The position numbers and the translations under genes are program-made. From NCBI GenBank assembly GCA_016790575.1, contig JAEUOU010000002.1, positions 62,001-126,000 of the forward strand: a stretch of 64,000 bases of DNA. Reading direction: 5' to 3'. This DNA comes from Burkholderiaceae bacterium (GTDB lineage: Bacteria > Pseudomonadota > Gammaproteobacteria > Burkholderiales > Burkholderiaceae_C). The notes beneath the pieces are model-generated. The model had not been told where the DNA came from. It did no database searches and worked only from the letters and a program-made list of their open reading frames with translations. Below, in pieces: positions 35,306 through 43,789 of the stretch (its first letter is position 1; the number at the start of each line of letters is the position of its first letter).

Positions 35306-35319
35306 GGTGATCAAGGAAT

Positions 35320-38300
35320 TCACGTTCCGGTTGCCGTGACCAGACAATCGACGACGAACCGGACCGCCCCCCCTGCGGGAAACGAAGGCAGACTCGTCCC
35401 GCCAGGAGTCAGGATGTCCGCGGGTGTCGCCGGACACGTAGCCGCCGGCAGTCCACCCGCCGCGGTACAAGCCGAAACACTGCAGCCGCCAAGGCCGGGG
35501 CCGGGGGTATCGACAACGATGGCGTTATCGGCTGCGGAAGGCCCCAGGTTGCTGAAGGTCACCGTGTAACTGGTTGTTTGGCCCGAATACAGCTGGGTGA
35601 CGTTATTGGTCTTGGTGACCTGCAGGTTCGCGCTGCAAATGAGGCTGGTAACCGCCGTCGCGGTGTTATTGGAAGGCGCAAGGTCGGCCAACGGGCTGCT
35701 GAAGCCGGAAATCGTCACCGTGTTGGTCGCGGGTCCGGCACAGGCGGCCGAGGACACACGGGTCGTGAGCGTGATGGAGTCGAGCGAGGTCGCGGCCGAA
35801 ATCGGGGCCACAGGCCCAACGCGGTCGCAGGTGATCGTCTGTCCAGCTGGCGTGCAAGTCCAGTTGAACGGCGTCGGAGCCGCGGTGAGCGTTAACCCGA
35901 CAGGCAACGTATCGCGCACACGAACCGTACCAAGGGCCAAGGTCTCAGTGCCGGTGCGACTGGTGGCCTGATGGGTGGCGTAGTTCAGGTCGCCGATACC
36001 CCTGCCGTTGTTGCGGGGTGTGAGGGTATAGCTCAGCGTGGCGCCGGCAGTCACGCTGGCTGGCGCGGACTTGGAGATGGAAAGGTCGCCGTTCAGGCAC
36101 ACATCCTCGGCAGAGGGGCCGGCCTCCAATCCGGAATAGTTGGACCCGCCCACCGTGGTACCCGGCCCGGGATTCGTCTGATAGGCCGTAGTGACGGTGC
36201 CCCCGACCATCGCACCGGCGCGATTGGCCGTGTTGTTGGCGGCAATCGTTACGGTCCGGTTGATGTCCGAACGCGTGGGATCGTAAAAGTTCAAACCTGC
36301 CGGGTTGTGGTAGCAACCCACCGTGGCCGTTGCCGGTATGCTGACCGCAAAGCTGAGCGTAAGCCGTCCCGGCGAGCCGTTGACCTGGCCAGGCACCGTA
36401 AATCGCCCCCACACAGGTGCCGCAGCCGGCGTGCCGTTCACTGAGAGATTTGCGGTACCGCCGGGCGAACCGGTGACAGCGGGCAACCCGGGCGTGGGGC
36501 CCTCGACGAATCCGCCGAAAACGGTGGCCGAAAGGGTGGGCGAAAACGTGATGCCCGTCGATTGCGCGAAGGTCCAGCCTGGCGGCAGGGCATTGTCGAC
36601 CAGACTGGCACCGATGGCCGCGCCGCCAGCGTTTGTGATCACCAAGGTGTAACTCGCCGATGCCGCCCCCAAGGCGCTGATGCTGGGTGTGAGCGTCGCC
36701 TTGGAAACGTTCAGCTCCGGCAGGCAGCGCGCGCCGGGGCGAGTACCTGGCGGTGTGCCCGCGTCGATGATGTCAGTGCCGCTTCCGCCCGGGGTCGCAC
36801 CATGCGCGGCACCGCCGACCGGGTCACTACCCAGGTTGGTTGTGCCGTTCGGTCCACCGGAGACATCGACGGCCGCCCCGGACGCACGGATCACAACACC
36901 GCCGGCACCACCCCCACCCCCCGCGTGGGAATCCGGACCTGCCAGGTACGAATCACCGCCGCGGCCTCCCCGCGCCAGCACCACCAGATTCCCTAACGCA
37001 CCGGACTGGCTCGATATAACAACGGAGCCTCCCGCACCTCCTGCGCTCGCCCCGTCGTTATCCGGGTTGTTGATTCCGGCCAAACCGTTTGCGGTAATGG
37101 TTCCGCTTCCCACCGCAGAGCCGACGTGCACCAGCACGATACCGCCGCCCGCCCCTCCTCCAAAAGCAACCGGGTCACCCGAATTGTTGGCGCCACCCGC
37201 TCCTCCACCTCCGCCCATCACCAGCCGGTTCAGGCCCGCCGCCGCAAAACGTGCGCCCCCAATGCCACGCATGTCGAAATCAGCGACCGTGAAGGTCCCG
37301 CCCCACCCGGAGTCTTTCCACCCATAGCCGCCATAGCCGCCGATGCCACCATTGCCGCCGCCACCGCCGCCACCGTTGTCCCTGCCGCCATCACGGTTGT
37401 TTCCACCACCGCCTGCGGTGGCCGGTGCGCCCCGCCCGTCATCGCCGTTGGCGTATCCACCCCACGCGACACCGTTGTCCGTGCGAAGGTTCGTCGCAGG
37501 ATCAAACGTGAAGCGCGGAGTCCCACCAATGCCCTCACCTTTGGTGGCGTGGGCATTGTTGGCGACGGTTTCCACCCAATCGGGTAGCACATCGTCGTCA
37601 TTCGACAGCTCCCAATCCAGCGACGCCCCCCCGCGAAACCCGAAACCGCTGACGTTGATCGTCTGACCATTCCAGTTGAGTTGGCCTGTCACATCAATGG
37701 CCACTACCCCTCCGACGCCCTCGGACGCCACCCAGTAGAGCGGCGTGACCGGACCACTGAGCGCAAGTGCGGAGTACTGCGGAACCCGGATGACCTGAAA
37801 CGTCCTTCGGTTGAAACTACTGGTGTCCTGCTGAACGTATGCTGCCAAAAGCTGGTTTGTGCCGCCGTCCAAACGCAGATTCAGCACCGAAGCACTGGAG
37901 CCGGGGCTCGCCCGAACATATTGGTATCGGCCGGCTGCACAGGTACCGGGTTCGGTGTACCCGCGCCCTTGTGTGCCGCCTTCACCATAAGCACTGGTAT
38001 TCGAAGTATTCAGCGTCGCGCATTGCATCTGAATCACGAGCACAAGGTCGCCCTGAGTGATGTCGGTGCCGCCACCCACTTTGGTCAAGCCGATCGTCGT
38101 ACTGCTTGCGTCGTACGTACCGACCGCAGGGCGGTAATAGGTGTTTACCTGCCCAGCCGTCGGACCGATGGCGTCACGCCCGGGGATCGCGCAGGTTTGG
38201 GCTTGAACCCAGCCAGGAAAAAAAACAAATAAGAAAACCGCAAGCGGAGGAAATGCCCGAAAAATAACTTCGCGTAAAAGAAACGCCGATAATCCTCGAT

Positions 38301-38334
38301 AGAGAAAGTCTCGAATAGAAGCGCCAGTTTGCAT
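35320..38334 (-). CDS. Glycine-rich secreted or surface protein with DUF11 repeats
   Basis: 1004 residues from the ATG at 38334; a GTG two codons earlier is possible. The signal peptide is AVFLFVFFPGWVQA-Q. The first ~530 residues are beta-rich with several poly-glycine stretches (GGGGNNRDGG, NGGIGGYGGYG, GGGGGAGG). The rest contains three DUF11-type beta-sandwich repeats (LNVSKATLTPSISALGAAS, LSISKSAPASVTAGAT, LQVTKTNNVTQLYSGQTT). This is the plan of large cell-surface or exported proteins; role unknown. No C-terminal anchor or beta-barrel is visible, and the protein stops right after the last DUF11 unit. Confidence 0.8.
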   Translation of the reverse strand: MQTGASIRDFLYRGLSAFLLREVIFRAFPPLAVFLFVFFPGWVQAQTCAIPGRDAIGPTAGQVNTYYRPAVGTYDASSTTIGLTKVGGGTDITQGDLVLVIQMQCATLNTSNTSAYGEGGTQGRGYTEPGTCAAGRYQYVRASPGSSASVLNLRLDGGTNQLLAAYVQQDTSSFNRRTFQVIRVPQYSALALSGPVTPLYWVASEGVGGVVAIDVTGQLNWNGQTINVSGFGFRGGASLDWELSNDDDVLPDWVETVANNAHATKGEGIGGTPRFTFDPATNLRTDNGVAWGGYANGDDGRGAPATAGGGGNNRDGGRDNGGGGGGGNGGIGGYGGYGWKDSGWGGTFTVADFDMRGIGGARFAAAGLNRLVMGGGGGAGGANNSGDPVAFGGGAGGGIVLVHVGSAVGSGTITANGLAGINNPDNDGASAGGAGGSVVISSQSGALGNLVVLARGGRGGDSYLAGPDSHAGGGGGAGGVVIRASGAAVDVSGGPNGTTNLGSDPVGGAAHGATPGGSGTDIIDAGTPPGTRPGARCLPELNVSKATLTPSISALGAASASYTLVITNAGGAAIGASLVDNALPPGWTFAQSTGITFSPTLSATVFGGFVEGPTPGLPAVTGSPGGTANLSVNGTPAAAPVWGRFTVPGQVNGSPGRLTLSFAVSIPATATVGCYHNPAGLNFYDPTRSDINRTVTIAANNTANRAGAMVGGTVTTAYQTNPGPGTTVGGSNYSGLEAGPSAEDVCLNGDLSISKSAPASVTAGATLSYTLTPRNNGRGIGDLNYATHQATSRTGTETLALGTVRVRDTLPVGLTLTAAPTPFNWTCTPAGQTITCDRVGPVAPISAATSLDSITLTTRVSSAACAGPATNTVTISGFSSPLADLAPSNNTATAVTSLICSANLQVTKTNNVTQLYSGQTTSYTVTFSNLGPSAADNAIVVDTPGPGLGGCSVSACTAAGGLPAATCPATPADILTPGGTSLPSFPAGGAVRFVVDCLVTATGT

Positions 38335-38433
38335 TCGCACATGCTAATTGCGCAAGGCATCTGCGTTATGTGCAATCGAATCGATTCGCGTGTCCAAGGG
38401 AACTGATTCGTCGTGCCAAAACGGCAAGAATAT

Positions 38434-39573
38434 TTACCGCACGAATTTTCCGCCACGACTGATCATGGTGAGCTCCGTGAATCGGGAACCTTCGTGATTC
38501 TGTGGTGTAAATGTGATACGAAAACCACCGATATCAAATTCATACAGTGATTCGAGGCCAGCCACAAAGGACTCGCGCGTCAGGCCGCGACCAGCTCGCC
38601 GTAATCCTTCGGTCACAACCCGTGCAATGAGATAACCCTCCATGCTGGAAAAATCGATCTCTTTTTCCCCCATGGCGGCCATATGACGTTGATAATCCCG
38701 AACCACCGGCAAGGCCGACTGAAACGGCGAGGGCACCACCTGCGAAATCACCACGCCGATCCCGCTGTCACCAAGCTCATCTGCCAATGCCTTGGAACCC
38801 ACAAAACTCACATTGAAAAACTGTCCCCCGTAACCCCGCTGACGCGCCGCCTTGATGAATGCGGCACAGGATTTGTAGGCGCTGACCTGGACAATGGCCT
38901 CCGGTTGGGTTTTGAGAAGCTGGTCCAGTGCCTTGGCGACATCCACACTGTTGCGCTCGACGGTCCCCAACCCCGCCGGCTCCATCTTGCGCCGTTGAAG
39001 CGCACGGCGCACACCGGCCAGGCCCGCCTCGCCATACGAGTCGTTCTGGTAAAACACACCGATCTTCGTGACGCCGAGGGTTGTCAATTGCTGGACGATG
39101 CGTTCCATCTCATCGAAGTAACTCGCCCGTACATGAAAAAGATTGCGATTGAACGGCTCACGCAGGCCTTGCGCACCGGTAAACAGACCGATGAGCGGTA
39201 TGCCGGCTTCGGAAATCACCGGCACCGCCGCAAGGCCGGTGGGCGTACCCACTGAGCCCGCCAAGGCAAATACCTTGTCCTCGTTGATCAGTGCGTTGAC
39301 GGCCGCGACTGCCCTGTTGGCTTCATACCCGTCGTCCCGGGAAACAAGGCGGATGGTGCGCCCGCCTACGCCTCCACCGGCATTGACCTGCGCAAAACAG
39401 GCTTTCATACCCGCTTGCAAACGCAAGCCCAATTGGGCGGCGGGCCCACTCAAGGCAGCAAACTGCCCGAAAACCACTTCCCTATCAGTAACGCCAGGAG
39501 CGCTTGCCCAGGAATGCGGCAGGTGGGCAAAAGTAAGCGGCGCCGAAAAAAAGAGGCGGCGTGAAAGAAACAT
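38434..39573 (-). CDS. LivK-like ABC substrate-binding protein without permease (orphan 2)
   Basis: 379 residues from MFLSRRLFFSAPLTFAHLP. A short signal sequence precedes VVFGQFAALSGPAAQLG, the hallmark opening of this family, and LVSRDDGYEANRAVAAVNALI. The end (YEFDIGGFRITFTPQNHEGS) resembles orphan binding proteins that I recall near diguanylate-cyclase-type sensors in Comamonadaceae. Downstream is the DUF11 gene, upstream a 7TM sensor with a GGDEF-like domain. A periplasmic ligand sensor for that receptor is a plausible role. Confidence 0.85.
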   Translation of the reverse strand: MFLSRRLFFSAPLTFAHLPHSWASAPGVTDREVVFGQFAALSGPAAQLGLRLQAGMKACFAQVNAGGGVGGRTIRLVSRDDGYEANRAVAAVNALINEDKVFALAGSVGTPTGLAAVPVISEAGIPLIGLFTGAQGLREPFNRNLFHVRASYFDEMERIVQQLTTLGVTKIGVFYQNDSYGEAGLAGVRRALQRRKMEPAGLGTVERNSVDVAKALDQLLKTQPEAIVQVSAYKSCAAFIKAARQRGYGGQFFNVSFVGSKALADELGDSGIGVVISQVVPSPFQSALPVVRDYQRHMAAMGEKEIDFSSMEGYLIARVVTEGLRRAGRGLTRESFVAGLESLYEFDIGGFRITFTPQNHEGSRFTELTMISRGGKFVR

Positions 39574-39689
39574 GGTACGAACCTCATTCTCACCAGGACA
39601 TCAATGCAACAGCACTGAAAAGGCCGCAGCAATAGGCATCAACGACAGCAAAAACCGAAATAAATCGGAAAAAACCGGCCGGATCCGAA

Positions 39690-41495
39690 TCAACCTCGAC
39701 CGACGTCGACTGAATTGCTGAAATTCAGCGTAGAAACATCGAAAATCATGGAATCATCATGATAGATTTTCGCCTCACGTATGGAACGTCTATCAGCAGA
39801 CTTCCAGTGGTCCAGACAATAGTCAAGTCTTGTAAATATCTCATGACGTTTCATCTGCCCGCCACTGGATGCAACCCATGCAATCCGCGGGGAAAGATCA
39901 ACCTTCTCCTGATTCTCGAATACATTCAGTCGCAGCAAACCTGAAAGAACCTTGGATGCCGTCGCCTTGATATCATCGCTCTTGCCCAGCGTCTCAACAG
40001 CAACATAGAACTCTGTATCGGAAATGCGGCCCGCCATATTGAACTCGCCTGCTGTATTTTCAATCACCCGGGCAACGGACTGAATATTCGTCAAGCTCAA
40101 AACGACATTACTTGCAGCCTTGATACGAATTTGGACTTTTATCAAACCGTACGAATGCCCGTTTCGCCGGCTTCTTTCGATCATTTCATCGACGAACTTT
40201 GCCAATCCGACCTTATTCAACAAACCGGTCAATGCGTCCCGAGTATGTCCGTAATACGCAGCAACGCGATTCCGATGCTTGCTCAAAACACGGACAAAAA
40301 GCAATGCAATGCCGATGGTGATGTGCACACAAAAACCGAACTCGACAGCACCTTTCACCCACCACTCCTCATTGCTCACGACACCAGAGTCCCGGAGCGC
40401 GGCAACAAATGAACCACAAACGAGAGGAACGCCACTCAAGGCGGCGGCGACAAGATGACGATTGCCCAACTTGATCGCAGTGAACAGGATTCCGCCGGTG
40501 ACAACAACGGCCACCGCAAACAAAAGCCCCAGCAAAACCGAAGGATTAGAGCCGAAGAAGAAGACAACAAATACCGGCAATACAACCGAAGCAAGGGAAG
40601 CGGAATTCGCAATATCCACAGCGAAGGGATGCCTCTGCCCCTTCGCCGTAAGCGCAAGGACAATTTGAATCGCCATCGCAATGGCTGCGCCGGATAAAAG
40701 TGCATCGAAGAGATAGACACTGCCTGGCCCGGGCCGCAGCAAAGCCGGCAACGGCAATCCGTTGTAGTGATAGAGGAAAAGGAAGGCGATGAATGTTCCG
40801 CCCAGATAAAGCAGATTCAATCGGTCGGGAAGGAAATACAGAAGCGAAAACAGAATCAACGTTGCGAGTACGCCGTAGCCAATCAGAATGCCAGCGTATA
40901 AATTATCAATGCCTTCATGCATCCTTCCTTCAAGACCATCTTTCTGGAGTTCAACTTTCATTATGATGGGCAGCTTGTTGCTGATTCGCACAAGATAAAC
41001 GTTCGAATACTCACTGCCTGGATTGCCAGAAACCTGAAGATGGGGTAAGCGAAGTTGCGGCAATGCCCAGGATTCCCTGGGGAACAACAGGCCCGTCAGG
41101 CCAATTCGCTCTGCCGCCCCGGCACGATTGATCCTGTACAACTCGGCCTTTTCCAGTCGAACGTAGTCAAGATACAGAAAAGCAGGGCCGGACAAGCGGG
41201 GAATCTTTCCAACATCGATCGCAAGCCACAGACTTCGCTCATCACGAGGAATCTGCACGACATTAGACGTGAGGGGGACAAAAGAAGCTATTTGCTTCGC
41301 CGCATCGCTGGCGCCGACTTCACCAACGTAGGATGCAGGCAAATGGGAAAGCGCCGGATTCGGTGCCGCATCGTGAGATCGTGGCGCAATGAAAAAAAAT
41401 ACCGCCGCAACAATGATGACAAAAATCGGTGAGTACCTCATTACCTCGATGGCCAAAAGTGACTTCAAATAGCCAGATTCTTTCCATGATTTCAT
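39690..41495 (-). CDS. 7TM-DISM-type sensor with degenerate GGDEF domain
   Basis: 601 residues from MKSWKESGYLKSLLAIEVM. One N-terminal TM helix (IFVIIVAAVFFFIA) is followed by a periplasmic beta-rich domain (about 60-190), seven closely spaced TM helices (about 200-395) and a C-terminal GGDEF-like domain starting HTRDALTGLLNKVGLAKFVDEM. The GGDEF active-site loop is replaced by GRISDTEFYV, so diguanylate cyclase activity is unlikely; it may be a regulatory or binding domain. Codon use is AT-richer than in the flanks. Neighbours are an orphan binding protein and the small-GTPase module. Confidence 0.82.
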   Translation of the reverse strand: MKSWKESGYLKSLLAIEVMRYSPIFVIIVAAVFFFIAPRSHDAAPNPALSHLPASYVGEVGASDAAKQIASFVPLTSNVVQIPRDERSLWLAIDVGKIPRLSGPAFLYLDYVRLEKAELYRINRAGAAERIGLTGLLFPRESWALPQLRLPHLQVSGNPGSEYSNVYLVRISNKLPIIMKVELQKDGLEGRMHEGIDNLYAGILIGYGVLATLILFSLLYFLPDRLNLLYLGGTFIAFLFLYHYNGLPLPALLRPGPGSVYLFDALLSGAAIAMAIQIVLALTAKGQRHPFAVDIANSASLASVVLPVFVVFFFGSNPSVLLGLLFAVAVVVTGGILFTAIKLGNRHLVAAALSGVPLVCGSFVAALRDSGVVSNEEWWVKGAVEFGFCVHITIGIALLFVRVLSKHRNRVAAYYGHTRDALTGLLNKVGLAKFVDEMIERSRRNGHSYGLIKVQIRIKAASNVVLSLTNIQSVARVIENTAGEFNMAGRISDTEFYVAVETLGKSDDIKATASKVLSGLLRLNVFENQEKVDLSPRIAWVASSGGQMKRHEIFTRLDYCLDHWKSADRRSIREAKIYHDDSMIFDVSTLNFSNSVDVGRG

Positions 41496-41529
41496 GACTC
41501 GCGCTTCCTGATAATGATGTCTTTATCGG

Positions 41530-41886
41530 TCACCGTGCGCCAGAAGAATAGACATCGGAAACTCGGTCATACATTTCTTCTGCGAGATCCTGATAATGTT
41601 CTCGGGAGACCATTTCGTAGACCATGGTTCGAACTATCTCAATATCACGCCGACCATTCGCCTGAAGAACCTTCAATCTTGCTCCATGGGCCTCTTTGCA
41701 CGCACAGGTCTCTAGATATTCAAGAATAATTTCCTTGGCCTGTTCATTGCGATCCAGAATACTTTTCCCTGTTGTATCTTCGTCCTTCTTCAACCAGAAG
41801 CCGATGAGATTAACAAAACCAATGACTATGGAAGAATTCGGTTTGATCAGGGATTCCTTTTCATTTTTTTTCATTGGTGTCGTCAC
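41530..41886 (-). CDS. Hypothetical protein near the GTPase module
   Basis: 118 residues from a GTG at 41886 placed 4 bases after GGAGG; an ATG four codons later is an alternative. The sequence is charged and helical, with a CAC motif (ETCACKEAHGARL) and no membrane segment or known domain. I do not recognise the family. It lies 34 bases upstream of the 7TM sensor, in the same direction, and is preceded by a long non-coding stretch that may hold its promoter. Confidence 0.6.
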   Translation of the reverse strand: MTTPMKKNEKESLIKPNSSIVIGFVNLIGFWLKKDEDTTGKSILDRNEQAKEIILEYLETCACKEAHGARLKVLQANGRRDIEIVRTMVYEMVSREHYQDLAEEMYDRVSDVYSSGAR

Positions 41887-42293
41887 TCGACCTCCGTCTG
41901 AAAGCGTCGTGTTTCTGAAAGGTAGGCGACTCAATTGAAAAACTGAACGGTTCAGCAAAGGACTTCATTCGACCATCGCCCAATTAAAGCAAAATCGCCA
42001 GACATACCCGCCATGCCCTTCAGCTTGCTCGGACACAGGCAAAGCCCCGAGTGGAGCAATTAATCCGCGGCAACCGTCAAATTTTGAGTCACCGGGGAGC
42101 GCCAGAAACCGAGAGGACATTTGCATTTTCCCCATAACGATGCACGCGCTTACAGAGCCCTTGGAACGCGCGAAAGAAATTCCGCTTAACTCATGCGAAG
42201 GTCCGAAACTTCGGGCCTGATAGCAAATTTCAAGGAGAATTCGCTATCAAGTTCAATTTCCGATCTGTGACCGATGAGCGATCAGGTTGTGCT
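41887..42293. other. 407-base gap with inverted repeats, no gene seen
   Basis: AT-rich stretch with no convincing coding frame. It holds a 13-bp palindrome CTGAACGGTTCAG at 41943-41955 and a longer imperfect hairpin at 42219-42248 (GATAGC ... GCTATC with inner AATT/AATT pairs). The latter begins CCTGATAGCAAA like repeat copy D, so it may be a decayed repeat fragment. It probably carries the promoter of the unknown gene at 41530-41886. Confidence 0.5.
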
Positions 42294-42653
42294 TCAGAAT
42301 GTCATTTCTTTGTCAAGCTCCATGATCTTGCGCCGCCCAAGCGCCAGATTGGACCGGTTCTTATCGAGGACGACGTAAATGAATACCCCCTCTTTTCTTG
42401 TCGACGGCCGAAGAATGTGGTACTGCTTCGACAAAGTAATCAGCATGTCTTCAATCTCGTCGTTCAGCCCAAGCGCTTTCATGGTCTTGTTTTTCGCCCG
42501 AACCACTTCCGTGTTGCCCGCAGCCGCGATCTCCAGATCCAATCCGGCGCCGACACTGCCGAGCATCATGCCGCTTTGACTATCGACCACTGCCGCACAT
42601 AGCGCGCCATCGATGTTGAGAATTTCATCCAGGGTTTGTTTGATTGTTGCCAT
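42294..42653 (-). CDS. Roadblock/LC7-like protein 2
   Basis: 119 residues from MATIKQTLDEILNIDGALCAAVVDSQ. The alpha-beta roadblock/longin-like pattern is visible (GALCAAVVDSQSGMMLGS, then EDMLITLSKQYHILRPS and GVFIYVVLDK). Roadblock proteins regulate or bind small GTPases, as MglB does with MglA. It is the last gene of the GTPase cluster, separated by 178 bases from the other roadblock gene. No clear ribosome-binding site precedes it. Confidence 0.75.
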   Translation of the reverse strand: MATIKQTLDEILNIDGALCAAVVDSQSGMMLGSVGAGLDLEIAAAGNTEVVRAKNKTMKALGLNDEIEDMLITLSKQYHILRPSTRKEGVFIYVVLDKNRSNLALGRRKIMELDKEMTF

Positions 42654-42831
42654 ATTTGCCGTTCACGTTCGCGGATTGAGAATGGGTAAATCATATTGCC
42701 GCGAACACCAATATGAATTACTTTCATGGCGAGAGGGGTATCGCTTTCTGCGACACGTCATCAGGCCCACCGAAACACTATTTTCCAAAGATACGGATGG
42801 AGCCCCTGCTTGCTGCGTGCTGCAAAGGGAA

Positions 42832-43242
42832 CTAGAAAGTTGAATTTCCAGCAGCTGAAAATTCCTTTGCCAACTGGTTGGCTCTATACATCACCTGCGC
42901 GAGGTGGCCAAAACCATCTGCCACGACAATCATGACAACCTCGCGTTTCTCTATTTCAAATTGACGTACGACGGCAAACCCGCGTTCGGTATTCAATATC
43001 ATGTTCGAGCAGTGCCCGAGACCAGCCTCCTGCGTTGCCACCGAGCCGATGCTCGCTATTGAGCTGGCAAGTGCCGCAATTCGTTCCGGCTGGGCGGGCC
43101 CGGAAACGGCAGAGACAATCTCAAACCCATCAATCGTCGCAACCACGACGGCTTCGAGGCCCACCTCGCTGGCCATAGCCACTTGCGCACTTTGCCTGCA
43201 CTTTCGAAGGCATTCTTCGGAAAAAATTTGGTTCGTATTCAT
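42832..43242 (-). CDS. Roadblock/LC7-like protein 1
   Basis: 136 residues from MNTNQIFSEECLRKCRQSAQ. Core: LEAVVVATIDGFEIVSAVSG, then IASIGSVATQEAGLGHCSNMIL and VVMIVVADGFGHLAQVMYRAN, in keeping with a roadblock/LC7 domain. It starts 12 bases after the GTPase stop. Two different roadblock proteins beside one GTPase suggest separate activator and partner roles; this is inference. Confidence 0.8.
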   Translation of the reverse strand: MNTNQIFSEECLRKCRQSAQVAMASEVGLEAVVVATIDGFEIVSAVSGPAQPERIAALASSIASIGSVATQEAGLGHCSNMILNTERGFAVVRQFEIEKREVVMIVVADGFGHLAQVMYRANQLAKEFSAAGNSTF

Positions 43243-43254
43243 TTTTTATTCAGT

Positions 43255-43785
43255 TCAGGACAGGTCTGCTTCGGCCTGGGACAGTAAAACATCGATGAGC
43301 AAAACAACATCGTCACGCAATCTGACATCTACGGGTATGACAGGGAATACGTATCCTTCGCTTTCCAGCAATTTGGCATAATCTTCGATTGTCGGAAAGC
43401 TGCTGTTTTCAGTACGTCCGACCCCGATCACACAGGGAACCTTTTTCAACTCTTCGGCAAAGCCCTGCAGGTAGACCGACAGATCGCTCAGCGGCTCCGC
43501 CCGGGAGTTGTCAATAAGGATGATGATTCCGAGTGCGCCCCTGGCAACAATTTGCCAGACAAAGCGAAAGCGAGACTGCCCGGGGGTTCCGAACAGGCGA
43601 ATTCGGTCCCCGTTATCCAGCGTAAGAAATCCATAATCGAATCCCACCGTGGTAGTTGCCTTGGCAACCTCGACATCATTATTGGTGACGTCCGTCAGGA
43701 TGGGCGGCACCTCACTGACGGCGGCAATAGCCGTTGTTTTGCCAGCGCCAACGGTGCCGGTAAATATCAGTTTGTACTCTTTCAT
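43255..43785 (-). CDS. MglA-like small GTPase
   Basis: 176 residues from the ATG at 43785 (MKEYKLIFTGTVGAGKTTA). P-loop GTVGAGKT is at 10-17, switch-region threonines in KATTTVGFDYG near 43-51, and the G3 motif reads FGTPGQ at 65-70 instead of DxxGQ. The specificity motif that would be N/TKxD appears as GRTE (123-126), so guanine selectivity may be altered. It resembles the bacterial GTPases encoded with roadblock proteins. Its start lies 4 bases from the stop of the upstream receiver-like gene, so the two are coupled. Confidence 0.85.
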   Translation of the reverse strand: MKEYKLIFTGTVGAGKTTAIAAVSEVPPILTDVTNNDVEVAKATTTVGFDYGFLTLDNGDRIRLFGTPGQSRFRFVWQIVARGALGIIILIDNSRAEPLSDLSVYLQGFAEELKKVPCVIGVGRTENSSFPTIEDYAKLLESEGYVFPVIPVDVRLRDDVVLLIDVLLSQAEADLS

Positions 43786-43789
43786 GGCT

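Noticed and set aside
35320-38334. Frameshifted or pseudogene status for the DUF11 protein because it lacks an anchor domain
   Set aside because: The frame is open over 1004 codons with signal peptide and complete repeats; similar proteins ending after a DUF11 unit are, from memory, common.
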